Origin: Hyphomicrobiales bacterium | Lineage (GTDB): Bacteria > Pseudomonadota > Alphaproteobacteria > Rhizobiales > Rhodobiaceae | Length of the DNA stretch: 64,000 bases | NCBI GenBank assembly: GCA_002869065.1 | Contig: PKTR01000003.1 | Coordinates: 90,891-154,890, forward strand | Direction of reading: 5' to 3' | Shown here: positions 16,208 through 25,000 of the stretch, piece by piece | How positions within the stretch are numbered: the first letter of the stretch is position 1 | Layout: every line of letters starts with the position of its first letter | Program-made: the position numbers and the translations under genes | The notes under the pieces: model-generated | What the model was told of the DNA's origin: nothing | What the model saw: only the letters and a program-made list of their open reading frames with translations | Database searches by the model: none

Positions 16208-17379
16208 AGTCCGGTCCTGTGTGCGCGCGCCGTGAAGAAGATGCCGCTCGGTTTCGTCGCCGGCAGCTCGGCCTTCTTCTTGAACGTCGTGGTGTCGTAG
16301 ATGTCGATCCGGTCCGCATCGCGCACCGAGATCCAGACCTCGTGGCCGCGCGGCGCGAATTCCATGTGCAACGCCGCCGGGCCCGGCTCGAACTGATGCA
16401 CAATCTTCTGGCTCGGCACATCGATGACCTGGATGATGTGATTGTCCGGCAGGGCGAAATTGACCCAGACCTGACGCCCGTCCGGCCGCGCCATCGCGAA
16501 CACCGGCTGGCCGGCGACCTTGACCCGGCCGATCTCGGTGAACTTGGTCGCATCGACGATCAGCACCTCGTGGTGACCGACCGCCGGCAGGTAGAAGCGG
16601 TCGCCCGCAAGCGCCCAGCCTTCGAGATGCGGCATCTTGTAGACGGGCAGCTTCTGGGTGCCCTTGCCGTAGTGATCGAGGATCCGTTCGACCTTCAGCT
16701 CATCGGCCCACAGATCGATATGCGCCAGACCATCCTCGCCGAACAGGCCGGCGATGTAGTGCCGCCCGTCGCCGGTGACCAGCCCGTCATACGGGTTGGC
16801 GCCGATGCCGCTGAACTTCGTGACCTTCGGCGTGTTGCCGCCGGAAAAATCCGCGATCCAGGTCTCGCCCGCATCCCACAGCGAGAAGACGAAACGACGG
16901 CCCGGCGCATCGACGAGACCGACAGTCTTCGACTGTTCGCCCGCATTGCCGTAGGTCGCGGGGATATCGGCGACCAGCTCGAGCGTATCCGAATTAAACA
17001 CCTTCACGCCGCCCGGCTCGTAATTGGAAACGGCGATCAGCGTGCCGTCGTCGGAGATCGCGCCGCCGATGGCGTTGCCGCCCTGCACCACCCGGTTGGC
17101 GATGCTGCGCGTCAGGATATCGACCTTGGTCAGCCCGCCGTCGCGGCCAAAGACATAGGCGTAGCGCTCGTCGCGGCTGTAGACGACGGAGGCATGCGAC
17201 AGGTCGCCGAGCCCCTCGACGCGGCCGAGAATGGCGTGATTGGTGGTGTCGATGACGAGCACCGACCCGGTCGCCCGCTCGACGATGACGCCGAGGTCGC
17301 CGGTCCCGCGCAGATCGTCCGCCAGCAGCGTGGCCGGCAGGAGAACAAGCGCAACGAGAAACGCAACCAGTGTCTTCAT
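16204..17379 (-). CDS. nirF: NirF, haem d1 biosynthesis propeller protein
   Basis: The 391-residue protein has a signal peptide (MKTLVAFLVALVLLPATLLA) and a d1-type beta-propeller homologous to the C-terminal domain of NirS and NirN, without a c-haem motif. NirF is needed for haem d1 maturation in the periplasm. The ATG at 17379 starts the signal peptide directly; a longer reading from 17415 would run into nirC. It overlaps nirC and nirDL by 4 nt each. Confidence 0.93.
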   Translation of the reverse strand: MKTLVAFLVALVLLPATLLADDLRGTGDLGVIVERATGSVLVIDTTNHAILGRVEGLGDLSHASVVYSRDERYAYVFGRDGGLTKVDILTRSIANRVVQGGNAIGGAISDDGTLIAVSNYEPGGVKVFNSDTLELVADIPATYGNAGEQSKTVGLVDAPGRRFVFSLWDAGETWIADFSGGNTPKVTKFSGIGANPYDGLVTGDGRHYIAGLFGEDGLAHIDLWADELKVERILDHYGKGTQKLPVYKMPHLEGWALAGDRFYLPAVGHHEVLIVDATKFTEIGRVKVAGQPVFAMARPDGRQVWVNFALPDNHIIQVIDVPSQKIVHQFEPGPAALHMEFAPRGHEVWISVRDADRIDIYDTTTFKKKAELPATKPSGIFFTARAHRTGL

Positions 17380-17726
17380 TCGATATGCCCCTCCTTCAGG
17401 GCACGGGAAATCCACGCGACTTCAGCTTCGCTCAGAAGCGGCCGCCAGGGCGGCATCGCCGTTTCGGGAATGCCGTCGAGAATGATCAGATTGAGGGTTT
17501 CCTCGTCGAAATCGGCAAGCGCCTCTTTCGTGAGCGGCCGGCCGAGCCCGCCTTTCATGGTCATGCCATGGCATGAGCCGCAGTCCTGGCGGACGAACTC
17601 GGTCAGCTCCGCAATGCGCTCCGGCGTAAGATCGGCACCGGTCGCGATTGCCGGCACGGCCGCTGACGCGGTTCCCGCGACGACCATGGCGGCCAGCAGG
17701 GCGCGCAGCGGAAACGCCTCAGACAT
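17376..17726 (-). CDS. nirC: NirC, periplasmic cytochrome c
   Basis: The 116-residue cytochrome has a signal peptide (MSEAFPLRALLAAMVVAGTASA) and one haem site CGSCH at 49-53. A likely distal Met lies in ETAMPPW. NirC is a small electron carrier of nir clusters that can reduce NirS or assist haem d1 maturation. It overlaps nirE by 8 nt and nirF by 4 nt. Confidence 0.9.
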   Translation of the reverse strand: MSEAFPLRALLAAMVVAGTASAAVPAIATGADLTPERIAELTEFVRQDCGSCHGMTMKGGLGRPLTKEALADFDEETLNLIILDGIPETAMPPWRPLLSEAEVAWISRALKEGHIE

Positions 17727-18519
17727 AGCAAACCTCCCGCGCCACTTGGACGATCTCGGCGGGCAGAACGTTGTCCTGCGAGCGATAGAGCGTCGCAACC
17801 TCGCCGACAACGAACAACACCGGGGCTTCGAAGGCACCCTCCGCGACGTCCGCGGTGATGGCGCCGAGCGATGACAGCCGGACGCTCTGATCGGCGCGGC
17901 TCGCCCGCGACACCGCCAGCACCGGCGTCGTGTGGGCGCGCCCATGCGCGATAAGGCTCGACGTGATCTCGGCGATGTTCGCGTGGCCCATATAGATCAC
18001 CAGCGTCGTATGCGGGTCGCAAAGCCCCTGCCAGTCGAAGTCGAGCGGCTGGTCGGCGCGACAGTGACCGGTGATGTAGCGAACGGAATTGGCGAGCCCG
18101 CGGTGGGTCAGCGGCACGCCGGTCGACGCGGACGCGCCCTGCGCGGCCGTGATTCCCGGAACCACATCGAAAGGCACGCCGGCCGCGAACAGCTCCTCGG
18201 TTTCCTCGCTGCCGCGCCCGAAGATGAACGGATCGCCGCCCTTGAGACGAACCACGTCGCGACCGTCACGCGCAAGCTTGATCAGAATACGGTTGATCTC
18301 GTCCTGCGGAACCGGATGGTGCCGCGGAGCCTTGCCGACCGGCACGCGTTCGGCATTGGGCGAAATCAACGCCAGAATATCGTCGGAAACCAGCCGGTCG
18401 TAGACCACGACATCGGCATCGGCGAGAAGCCGGAGCGCCTTGACGGTCAGCAGGTCCGGATCGCCCGGACCGGCACCCACCAGAGTGACTTTTCCGATAG
18501 TTTTCATCCCGATCGACAT
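17719..18519 (-). CDS. nirE: NirE, uroporphyrinogen-III C-methyltransferase
   Basis: The 266-residue SUMT-family enzyme has the motifs VTLVGAGPGDPDLLT near 10, VVYDRLVSDDIL, and VRLKGGDPFIFGRGSEE near 90. It methylates uroporphyrinogen III twice with SAM to give precorrin-2, the entry to haem d1. Its length and position first in the nirE-C-F-DL-G-H-J-N series make it NirE. It could also serve siroheme synthesis. GAGGAG lies 10 nt before ATG 18519; an ATG 12 bp further in is possible. A TTGAC-N4-GTCAA box lies 68 bp upstream. Confidence 0.9.
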   Translation of the reverse strand: MSIGMKTIGKVTLVGAGPGDPDLLTVKALRLLADADVVVYDRLVSDDILALISPNAERVPVGKAPRHHPVPQDEINRILIKLARDGRDVVRLKGGDPFIFGRGSEETEELFAAGVPFDVVPGITAAQGASASTGVPLTHRGLANSVRYITGHCRADQPLDFDWQGLCDPHTTLVIYMGHANIAEITSSLIAHGRAHTTPVLAVSRASRADQSVRLSSLGAITADVAEGAFEAPVLFVVGEVATLYRSQDNVLPAEIVQVAREVCYV

Positions 18520-18587
18520 GCCAATCGGTCTCCTCGCCCCGTCTCGTCCTCGTGATATCACCATCGACCGACAGGGCATGGGTCACC

Positions 18588-18601
18588 TTGACTATTGTCA
18601 A
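18588..18601. promoter_or_regulatory. FNR/Dnr-type box upstream of nirE
   Basis: TTGACTATTGTCAA is a perfect TTGAC-N4-GTCAA dyad, the binding site of Crp/Fnr-family regulators such as FnrL, NnrR and Dnr. It is 68 bp upstream of nirE and in the gap after the cupredoxin gene, so the haem d1 operon likely has its own promoter. Confidence 0.85.
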
Positions 18602-18689
18602 GGATACCAATTCCAGGCCGGTCAACAGGGAGCTAACCTGTATTCGGCCCTGGCGCGACAGTGAAAACCCTAAGGTTCAGGCTCCAGGT

Positions 18690-19118
18690 TTACGGCTCGA
18701 CCGTAACTGTTCCCGTCATGTCGTCGCTTTTCCAGTGCGGACTGCAGACATAGGGGTATTCGCCAGGCGGCAGATCAAAGGTCATCTCGAGAAATTCTTC
18801 GGGGAAAAGCCGCGGTTTCGGATCTGCCTCGCGCTCGTTGAACCACACATCGTGGCTGGTGCGCTTGTCGACATTGACCCAACGAACCGTCGTGCCCTGT
18901 TTCACTGTGATGTGTTCCGGGCAGAACGTGTACTTGTAGGTCATCACCACGGTGAACGGCTCTTCCGACGACGCTTTGCCGTAGAGCTTCTGATAGCGCT
19001 CCTCGGCCTGGGCGCAGATTTTCGGGATCTTGGTCTTGTCGCGCACGGCAAGCGACGGCGTGGCAAAAACACAAACAAGGCCGGCGGCAAGGCCGGCCAG
19101 GACGAGCTTCGAGTTCAT
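18690..19118 (-). CDS. Periplasmic cupredoxin (blue copper protein)
   Basis: The 142-residue protein has a signal peptide (MNSKLVLAGLAAGLVCVFAT). Its cupredoxin fold carries visible type-1 copper ligands H89 (TSHDVWF), C125 and H128 (YVCSPHW) and M134 (SDDM). Such proteins carry electrons to nitrite or NO reductases. Its place between the NirT-like cytochrome gene and nirE supports a role as electron donor to NirS. It is not a close match to classical azurin or pseudoazurin by eye, so the subfamily is left open. Confidence 0.85.
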   Translation of the reverse strand: MNSKLVLAGLAAGLVCVFATPSLAVRDKTKIPKICAQAEERYQKLYGKASSEEPFTVVMTYKYTFCPEHITVKQGTTVRWVNVDKRTSHDVWFNEREADPKPRLFPEEFLEMTFDLPPGEYPYVCSPHWKSDDMTGTVTVEP

Positions 19119-19206
19119 CGCGAAAACTCCTCTCCCGCTGGTCTTCTATCGGCTCGGAAAAAAGCCGATGGGCGGCCGGACATCATGCCCGGCCGCCCCG
19201 GTGTCA

Positions 19207-21075
19207 TCACTGACCGACGACGTTGATCTCCGCTTCCGGATTGTCCAGCCCAAGCGTGAACTCGAGCGAGACGTGGTGGAAACGGGCGTTGGCATAGTCG
19301 TCATGGATCGCGAAGCCGACCATGTAGGTCTTGCCGGCTTCAAGGCTGATGTCGCCCTTTTCGGCCGACGTCAGCGGACGCTTCAGAACCACGGTCCACA
19401 TGCCGCCGTCGAGCGAGCCTTCAGCCTCGACCTGGACGCCGGCATTCATGTCGCGCTGCATCAGAACCTGACCGTTCTCGGCCTTCGCGCCTGAACGATA
19501 GCGCATCAGATCCAGGAACGTCCCGGCTTCGACGAGAGCATCGATCTCGCCCTGATCCTTCAGCTTGTCCCAGCCACCGCGCACCTTGCCGCGACGGCCG
19601 GCCACTTCGACCTTGGTCCGCGATTCGGCGATGTACTTGGTCACGCCGTCGTGCAGATCGATCCGCCCGGCCACATCACCAGCACCGCCAAGCGCTTCCG
19701 CATCGGGTGCATCCGGCATACGGCGCGAGTCGTGGTGGCAGGTGACCCAGCAACCGGCCTGCTCGGCATACTCGATGCCCGTGCCGGCGATCATCATCGC
19801 GACCTTGACCTGGTTGTCCGGATCCATCTTGCCACCGTCGACGAACGGCGCCGGCGCATGCTCCCCATCCATCCACTGGAAGCGCAGATAGAGGTTGTCG
19901 GCATCATGCGTGGCCTGAACCGTCGTTTCGATGAACGGCCGCTTGCCCGGGATCGGCGTTTCTTCCGCCTTCTCGCCGGACACCAGCTTGGCGCCCATGT
20001 CCTTCACTTCCTTGGCATGGCAGGTCGAGCACCGATCGCCAGCCTTGGTGACGGCACGCGCACCACCATGATCCTTGCCGGTCTGGATCCACTCGAACGA
20101 CGTCTGCCCCGGGTAGAACAGCGTGACGGCTTTGCCTTCCACGGCATCCCAGTTGACGTTGCCGGCAACGCTCTCGCCCTTGTCGGCAGCCGCATCGGCG
20201 GCAGGGGCCTCCGCGACGACGGTTCCGCCATCGGCCGCGATCTTCGCGCGTTCAGCGGCAACCGCTTCGGCAACGGCCTTGTCGACCGCGCTGCTGACCG
20301 CACGCTCGATACGCGCCTTGGTCGCTTCATCGGCGGCCTTGGCTTCGGCTTCGGCCTTGGCAGCTTCCTCGGCTTCGCGTTCCTGGACCTTTTTCAGGCT
20401 GGCGGTGAAGATTTCCGGCACGTCGCGGACGAACGCCGGATTCGGCTTCTCGAGCGCTTCCAGCTCTTCCTCTTCGAGGAGGTCGCGGATGTGCTTGTGC
20501 GCGATGCCCTTGTGGCAGTCGATGCAGGTCTGGCCGGTTTCAAATGCGTTCAGATGCTGCTGGCGGGCACGCGGGCGCTGGAACTCCGGCGCCATCGATT
20601 CGAAATTGTGGCAGTTGCGGCATTCGCGCGAGTCCGTCTGCTTCATCGTGCTCCAGACGTTCTTGGCGAGTTCGAGCCGCTTGGCTTCGAATTTTTCCGG
20701 CGTATTGATGGTGCCGGTAATCTTGCCCCAGACTTCCTTCGACGCCTGGATCTTGCGCACCATCTTGTGCACCCACGGATCCGGCACGTGGCAGTCCGAA
20801 CAGACCGCGCGAACACCAGTGCGATTCTGATAGTGGATGGTGTTCTTGTATTCCTGATAGACGGTGCTCTCCATCTCGTGACAGGAGATGCAGAACTCCA
20901 GCGTGTTGGTCGCTTCCATGGCGGTGTTGAAACCACCCCAGAATACGATGCCGGCCAGGAACAGTGCCACGCCACCGCCAATCGATGCGCCGAACAGCCA
21001 CCGCCGTCCCTTGCTCATACCGCCGGCGTTACCCGCCTGTCCCCCAGCTCGATCCGATCCCTTCGTCTCGGGCAT
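19207..21075 (-). CDS. NapC/NirT-type multihaem cytochrome fused to an ethylbenzene-dehydrogenase-like haem domain
   Basis: The 622-residue protein has one N-terminal membrane helix (about 29-47) followed by a NapC/NirT tetrahaem domain with CXXCH at 62-66, 92-96, 152-156 and 184-188. An Ala/Glu/Lys-rich coiled-coil linker spans about 225-290. The C-terminal domain (about 305-622) has one further CXXCH at 349-353, a CWVTCHH motif and a beta-rich sandwich resembling the EB_dh haem-binding domain. It likely takes electrons from quinol and passes them to periplasmic partners. GAGGAAAG precedes ATG 21075. It is the gene after nirS. Confidence 0.85.
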   Translation of the reverse strand: MPETKGSDRAGGQAGNAGGMSKGRRWLFGASIGGGVALFLAGIVFWGGFNTAMEATNTLEFCISCHEMESTVYQEYKNTIHYQNRTGVRAVCSDCHVPDPWVHKMVRKIQASKEVWGKITGTINTPEKFEAKRLELAKNVWSTMKQTDSRECRNCHNFESMAPEFQRPRARQQHLNAFETGQTCIDCHKGIAHKHIRDLLEEEELEALEKPNPAFVRDVPEIFTASLKKVQEREAEEAAKAEAEAKAADEATKARIERAVSSAVDKAVAEAVAAERAKIAADGGTVVAEAPAADAAADKGESVAGNVNWDAVEGKAVTLFYPGQTSFEWIQTGKDHGGARAVTKAGDRCSTCHAKEVKDMGAKLVSGEKAEETPIPGKRPFIETTVQATHDADNLYLRFQWMDGEHAPAPFVDGGKMDPDNQVKVAMMIAGTGIEYAEQAGCWVTCHHDSRRMPDAPDAEALGGAGDVAGRIDLHDGVTKYIAESRTKVEVAGRRGKVRGGWDKLKDQGEIDALVEAGTFLDLMRYRSGAKAENGQVLMQRDMNAGVQVEAEGSLDGGMWTVVLKRPLTSAEKGDISLEAGKTYMVGFAIHDDYANARFHHVSLEFTLGLDNPEAEINVVGQ

Positions 21076-21248
21076 GATCTTTCCTCGCGTCAGTCCGCTG
21101 CAACGCGGCCCCTCACTGAAAACAATAAACCGCGCCGGTCCGTCCCGGACTCTAACGCGGTCTCATCGCAAATCTCAAATCTGGTCTTCCCCCCGCAGGG
21201 GTGGAAAGGACGGGCACGAGGCCCGTCCTCCCGTTTTGGACACGTCGA

Positions 21249-22895
21249 TTATGTGACGTGGTTCGTCCGGTTGTAGACGTTGAACTTGCCGGTCGGCGCA
21301 TAGAATCCCGGGATACGGGTCTTCTCTTCGAGAGTCTTCGCATCGAAGATCACGATCTCGCCATTCGGCTCAAGCGACGTCGAGCGGTTCCAGACCGAAA
21401 CCCAGACTTCCGAGCCGTCCTTGTTGAACTCGATATGGACGGCCGCATAGCCTTCCTTGTCGGTCAACTGGATCGTCTTCACGATTTCGCGGGTCTTCTT
21501 GTCGAAAACCTGGATCGACTGCTGCACTTCCGGTTCCGGATGCTTGGTCTGGTCAGCCCAGACATAGTCCGAAGTCGGATGGGTGCGGATGAACAGGCCC
21601 GGCCCGTCCGTCTCGACCGTGTAGCAAACCTTCCAGGCCTGGTCGGGATGACCTGCCGGATCGTTGCCCCAGACCGTCACCGTGCCTTCGCCCAGATGGG
21701 TCGTGCCACCGACCGGACCGCATTCCGGATCGTTCCAGTTGGCGCCCGGTCCCGGATGCGGAAGCTTGCCGACGTCTATCAGAGCTTCCTTCTTCTGGGT
21801 CTTGGAGTCGACCACGGCGATCTTGTTCGAGGCGTTTGCCGCGATCTGGAAGTACCGGCCCGTCGGATCGAAGAAGCCGTCGTGCAGGAACTTCGCGGTG
21901 TTGATCTTGGTCGTCTTCAGATTGTCGAGGTCGGTGTAGTCGACCTGCCACATCTGGCCGAGTTCCTTGGCAGCAACCAGGAAGGTCGACTCGTTCGGCG
22001 TGGTGTAGATCGCCGCAACGCGCGATTCTTCGACATAGTCGCCGTCGATGTTGACGCCGCGGGTGGAGACCACCTTCAGCGGATCCATCGTTTCGGCATC
22101 GACGATCACGAAGTGCGGAGGCCAGTAACCACCACCGATGATGTACTTGCCATCGCCGGAAACGGCGACGTCACGGGCGTCGTAGGCCACCTGGACTTCG
22201 GCAACGCGCATCTTGTCCGGCGTCTGCCACAGGTCGATCTTGGTCAGCTTTCCGTCACGACCCATCGTGTACCAGAAGCGGCCAGGATACTTGGCATGCT
22301 CGACGTTGTGATGCTCGGTCGCCTTGATCACGTGCACCGCGTAACCGGTGTCGAGATGGGCAACGATCTCGTGCTTGTCACCGTCGACGATGGCAACCTT
22401 GCCGGCGTCACGTTCGATAACGACGAAGAAGTTTTCCCAGTTGCGGCCATGCAGCGGCTTGTCCGGATAATCGGCCGGCTCGACATAGACCTTGCGGCGC
22501 TCTTTCATCAGAGACAGCGACATCTCGGGCGGCTTCGGCGCATCGAGCTGGATGTAGGTCGCCATCTGGCTGATCTGCTCGGGCGTCAGCACGTCGTCGA
22601 AGTTGTTCATGCCGCCTTCGGTGCCGAGCGTGATGATCTTCTCAAGGCGTTCCTGGCCGAGCTTCAGAGTGCTTTCCGGCTCGAGGTTCTTGCCCGTCGC
22701 GCCTTTGCGCAACACGCCGTGACAACCAGCGCAACGCTGGAAGTAGATCGTCTTTGAACTCTCATACGCTTCCTTGGACAGCTCCGGAGCCTTGGCGTCC
22801 TGCGCCAACGCGCTGCCTACGCCCCCAATCAGCGCGAGCGAAAAACCGGCACTCGCCAGGAGAGCGGCCTTACGCAGTGTTTTATTCGTCTTCAT
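21249..22895 (-). CDS. nirS: NirS, cytochrome cd1 nitrite reductase
   Basis: The 548-residue precursor has a signal peptide ending near ALAQ (29-32), a cytochrome c domain with CAGCH at 55-59, and an eight-bladed haem d1 propeller from about 150 to the C-terminus. The propeller region includes GRNWENFFVVIERDAGKVAI and a His pair in KATEHHNVEH. It reduces nitrite to nitric oxide in the periplasm. GAGGGA precedes ATG 22895; an in-frame GTG one codon earlier is less likely. A TTGAC-N4-GTCAA box lies 62 bp upstream and divergent norC lies beyond it. Confidence 0.97.
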   Translation of the reverse strand: MKTNKTLRKAALLASAGFSLALIGGVGSALAQDAKAPELSKEAYESSKTIYFQRCAGCHGVLRKGATGKNLEPESTLKLGQERLEKIITLGTEGGMNNFDDVLTPEQISQMATYIQLDAPKPPEMSLSLMKERRKVYVEPADYPDKPLHGRNWENFFVVIERDAGKVAIVDGDKHEIVAHLDTGYAVHVIKATEHHNVEHAKYPGRFWYTMGRDGKLTKIDLWQTPDKMRVAEVQVAYDARDVAVSGDGKYIIGGGYWPPHFVIVDAETMDPLKVVSTRGVNIDGDYVEESRVAAIYTTPNESTFLVAAKELGQMWQVDYTDLDNLKTTKINTAKFLHDGFFDPTGRYFQIAANASNKIAVVDSKTQKKEALIDVGKLPHPGPGANWNDPECGPVGGTTHLGEGTVTVWGNDPAGHPDQAWKVCYTVETDGPGLFIRTHPTSDYVWADQTKHPEPEVQQSIQVFDKKTREIVKTIQLTDKEGYAAVHIEFNKDGSEVWVSVWNRSTSLEPNGEIVIFDAKTLEEKTRIPGFYAPTGKFNVYNRTNHVT

Positions 22896-22957
22896 CACCA
22901 GTTCCCTCGGTTTCAGGGTAGACGGCCGGAGCGTCGATCCGATCGGGTCTTTCCTCC

Positions 22958-22971
22958 TTGACCAAAGTCAA
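22958..22971. promoter_or_regulatory. FNR/Dnr-type box upstream of nirS
   Basis: TTGACCAAAGTCAA is a perfect TTGAC-N4-GTCAA dyad 62 bp upstream of the nirS ATG, in the divergent nirS/norC promoter region. It is one of two such boxes there. Confidence 0.85.
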
Positions 22972-23056
22972 ATTTTATCTGAAGAACTGGTTTCTCCTTT
23001 ATTTTCAGAGATATACGCTAACTTTTTCCAAGCTATCCACCGCCTTCGGGAACTGC

Positions 23057-23070
23057 TTGACTTTCGTCAA
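23057..23070. promoter_or_regulatory. FNR/Dnr-type box upstream of norC
   Basis: TTGACTTTCGTCAA is a perfect dyad 67 bp upstream of norC. The spacing to the gene is nearly the same as at nirS and nirE, which fits class II activation by a Crp/Fnr-type protein. TAGCGT near 23092 could be a weak -10. Confidence 0.85.
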
Positions 23071-23137
23071 GGAAGCAATGCCCGTCAAACGTAGCGTGCA
23101 AGGGTGATGGGGACTGAATCCTCTGAAGGAGGAGTTA

Positions 23138-23590
23138 ATGAGCGAAGGTTTCACAAAGTCACAGGCCCGAAACATCTTCTATGGGGGGTCTATTTTCTTT
23201 CTCGTTGTCTTCGTATTGATGACAGCACATAGCCATAGCTACATCGTCAACACTTCGACCGACCATGCCGGTCTCAGTGAGTCGGTGGAGCGCGGCAAGC
23301 GGGTTTGGGAGGTCAATGCCTGTATTGACTGCCACACGATTCTGGGTGAAGGCGCCTACTTCGCGCCAGAGCTTGGCAACGTGTTCCTGCGCTATGGTGG
23401 TAAAGACGATCCGGACGGCGCTAAAACCGCCATCAAGGACTGGATCAAAGCCCAACCGACGGGGATCGAGGGCCGCCGCCAGATGCCGAAGTTCGACCTG
23501 ACCGAACAAGAACTCGACGATCTCGCCGCGTTCTTCGAGTGGGTGAGCCGGATCAATACGCAAAATTGGCCGCCGCACGAAGCCGGTTAA
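23138..23590 (+). CDS. norC: NorC, cytochrome c subunit of nitric oxide reductase
   Basis: The 150-residue protein has an N-terminal membrane anchor (about 13-30) and a periplasmic cytochrome c domain with CIDCH at 62-66. A likely axial Met lies in RRQMPKFDL. NorC receives electrons from periplasmic donors and passes them to NorB. GGAGGAG lies just before the ATG. It is first in norCBQDEF, 15 bp before norB. Confidence 0.96.
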   Translation: MSEGFTKSQARNIFYGGSIFFLVVFVLMTAHSHSYIVNTSTDHAGLSESVERGKRVWEVNACIDCHTILGEGAYFAPELGNVFLRYGGKDDPDGAKTAIKDWIKAQPTGIEGRRQMPKFDLTEQELDDLAAFFEWVSRINTQNWPPHEAG

Positions 23591-23605
23591 GGGAAGGACG
23601 AAGCC

Positions 23606-24976
23606 ATGAAATACGAAAGTCAGAAAGTCGCTTACGCCTACTTTTTGGTCGCGATGATCCTGTTCGCGGTGCAGGTCACCGTGGGCTTGATCGCGGGCTA
23701 CATCTACGTGGTGCCGAACTTCCTGTCCGATCTGCTTCCGTTCAACATCGTACGGATGCTGCACACCAACTCTCTGGTCGTGTGGTTGCTGCTCGGCTTC
23801 TTCGGCGCCGCCTACTACCTGATACCCGAGGAAACGGAACGTGAGATCTACTCGCCGATGCTCGGTTATCTGCAGCTGCTGATCCTCGTGCTCGGCACTG
23901 CCGGTGTGGTCGTCACTTATGTGTTCGACCTGTTCCACGGCAACTTCCTGCTCGGCACCGAGGGCCGCGAGTTCCTCGAACAGCCACTGTGGGTGAAGCT
24001 CGGCATCGTCGTCGCCGCGTTGATCTTCCTGTTCAACATCACGATGACCGTGCTGCAGGGCCGCAAGACAGCCGTTTCCAACGTGCTGCTCCTCGGCCTG
24101 TGGGGCATTGCCATCTTCTTCCTGTTCTCGCTCTACAACCCGGCCAACCTCGCGCTGGACAAGATGTACTGGTGGTACGTCGTCCATCTGTGGGTGGAAG
24201 CCGTGTGGGAACTGGTGATGGCCGCCGTGCTTGCCTTCATGATGCTGAAGCTCACCGGCGTTGACCGCGAAGTCGTCGAAAAGTGGCTCTATGCCATCGT
24301 CGCGCTTGCCCTGTTCACCGGCTTGCTCGGCACCGGCCACCACTACTACTGGATCGGCACCCCGGGTTACTGGCAGTGGGTCGGCTCGATCTTCTCCGCG
24401 CTTGAAGTGGCGCCGTTCTTCGCCATGGTGTTGTTCACCTTCTCCATGGTCTGGAAGGGTGGCCGGGATCATCCGAACAAAGCGGCGATCCTGTGGGCGC
24501 TGGGCTGCTCGACGCTTGCCTTCTTCGGCGCCGGCGTGTGGGGCTTCCTGCACACGCTTGCCCCGATCAACTACTACACGCACGGTACCCAGATTACCGC
24601 TGCCCATGGTCACCTCGCTTTCTTCGGTGCCTATGTGTCGCTCAATCTCGGTATCATCACCTTCGCGATGCCGCACCTGACCAACCGGGCACCGTACAAC
24701 CAGGTGCTGAACATGCTCAGCTTCTGGCTGATGTCCGGCGGTATGGCGTTCATGACCTTCACCCTGACCTTTGCCGGTGCGGTTCAGACCCACCTGCAGC
24801 GCGTCAACGGCGAATACTTCATGGACGTCCAGGATCAGCTCGCGATCTTCTACTGGATGCGCTTCGGCTCAGGTGCCGTGGTCGTGATCGGCGCCCTGCT
24901 CTTCCTGTACTCGGTCCTCGTGCCGCGTTCCACGGAAGTGATCTCGGGTCCGGCTTCTGCTGCCCCGGCCGAATAA
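23606..24976 (+). CDS. norB: NorB, catalytic subunit of cNOR nitric oxide reductase
   Basis: The 456-residue haem-copper-oxidase-family protein has about 12 membrane helices. Visible metal sites are the haem b His in VRMLHTNSLVVW, the FeB ligands in HLWVEAVWE and GTGHHYYW, and the two haem His in AAHGHLAFFG. The Glu in HLWVEAVWE is the non-haem iron ligand typical of NOR. It reduces two NO to N2O. The length equals classical cytochrome c-dependent NorB and lacks the qNOR N-terminal extension, matching the partner NorC. Confidence 0.97.
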   Translation: MKYESQKVAYAYFLVAMILFAVQVTVGLIAGYIYVVPNFLSDLLPFNIVRMLHTNSLVVWLLLGFFGAAYYLIPEETEREIYSPMLGYLQLLILVLGTAGVVVTYVFDLFHGNFLLGTEGREFLEQPLWVKLGIVVAALIFLFNITMTVLQGRKTAVSNVLLLGLWGIAIFFLFSLYNPANLALDKMYWWYVVHLWVEAVWELVMAAVLAFMMLKLTGVDREVVEKWLYAIVALALFTGLLGTGHHYYWIGTPGYWQWVGSIFSALEVAPFFAMVLFTFSMVWKGGRDHPNKAAILWALGCSTLAFFGAGVWGFLHTLAPINYYTHGTQITAAHGHLAFFGAYVSLNLGIITFAMPHLTNRAPYNQVLNMLSFWLMSGGMAFMTFTLTFAGAVQTHLQRVNGEYFMDVQDQLAIFYWMRFGSGAVVVIGALLFLYSVLVPRSTEVISGPASAAPAE

Positions 24977-25000
24977 GGCCAACCAGAAAAGGCACATGCA

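Noticed and set aside
16219-17874. 551-codon plus-strand frame across nirF, nirC and nirE
   Set aside because: It is antisense to three genes with clear family motifs and signal peptides.
23159-24793. 544-codon minus-strand frame across norC and norB
   Set aside because: It is rich in His, Glu and Arg in the manner of antisense translation of membrane protein codons, and the plus-strand genes are unmistakable.
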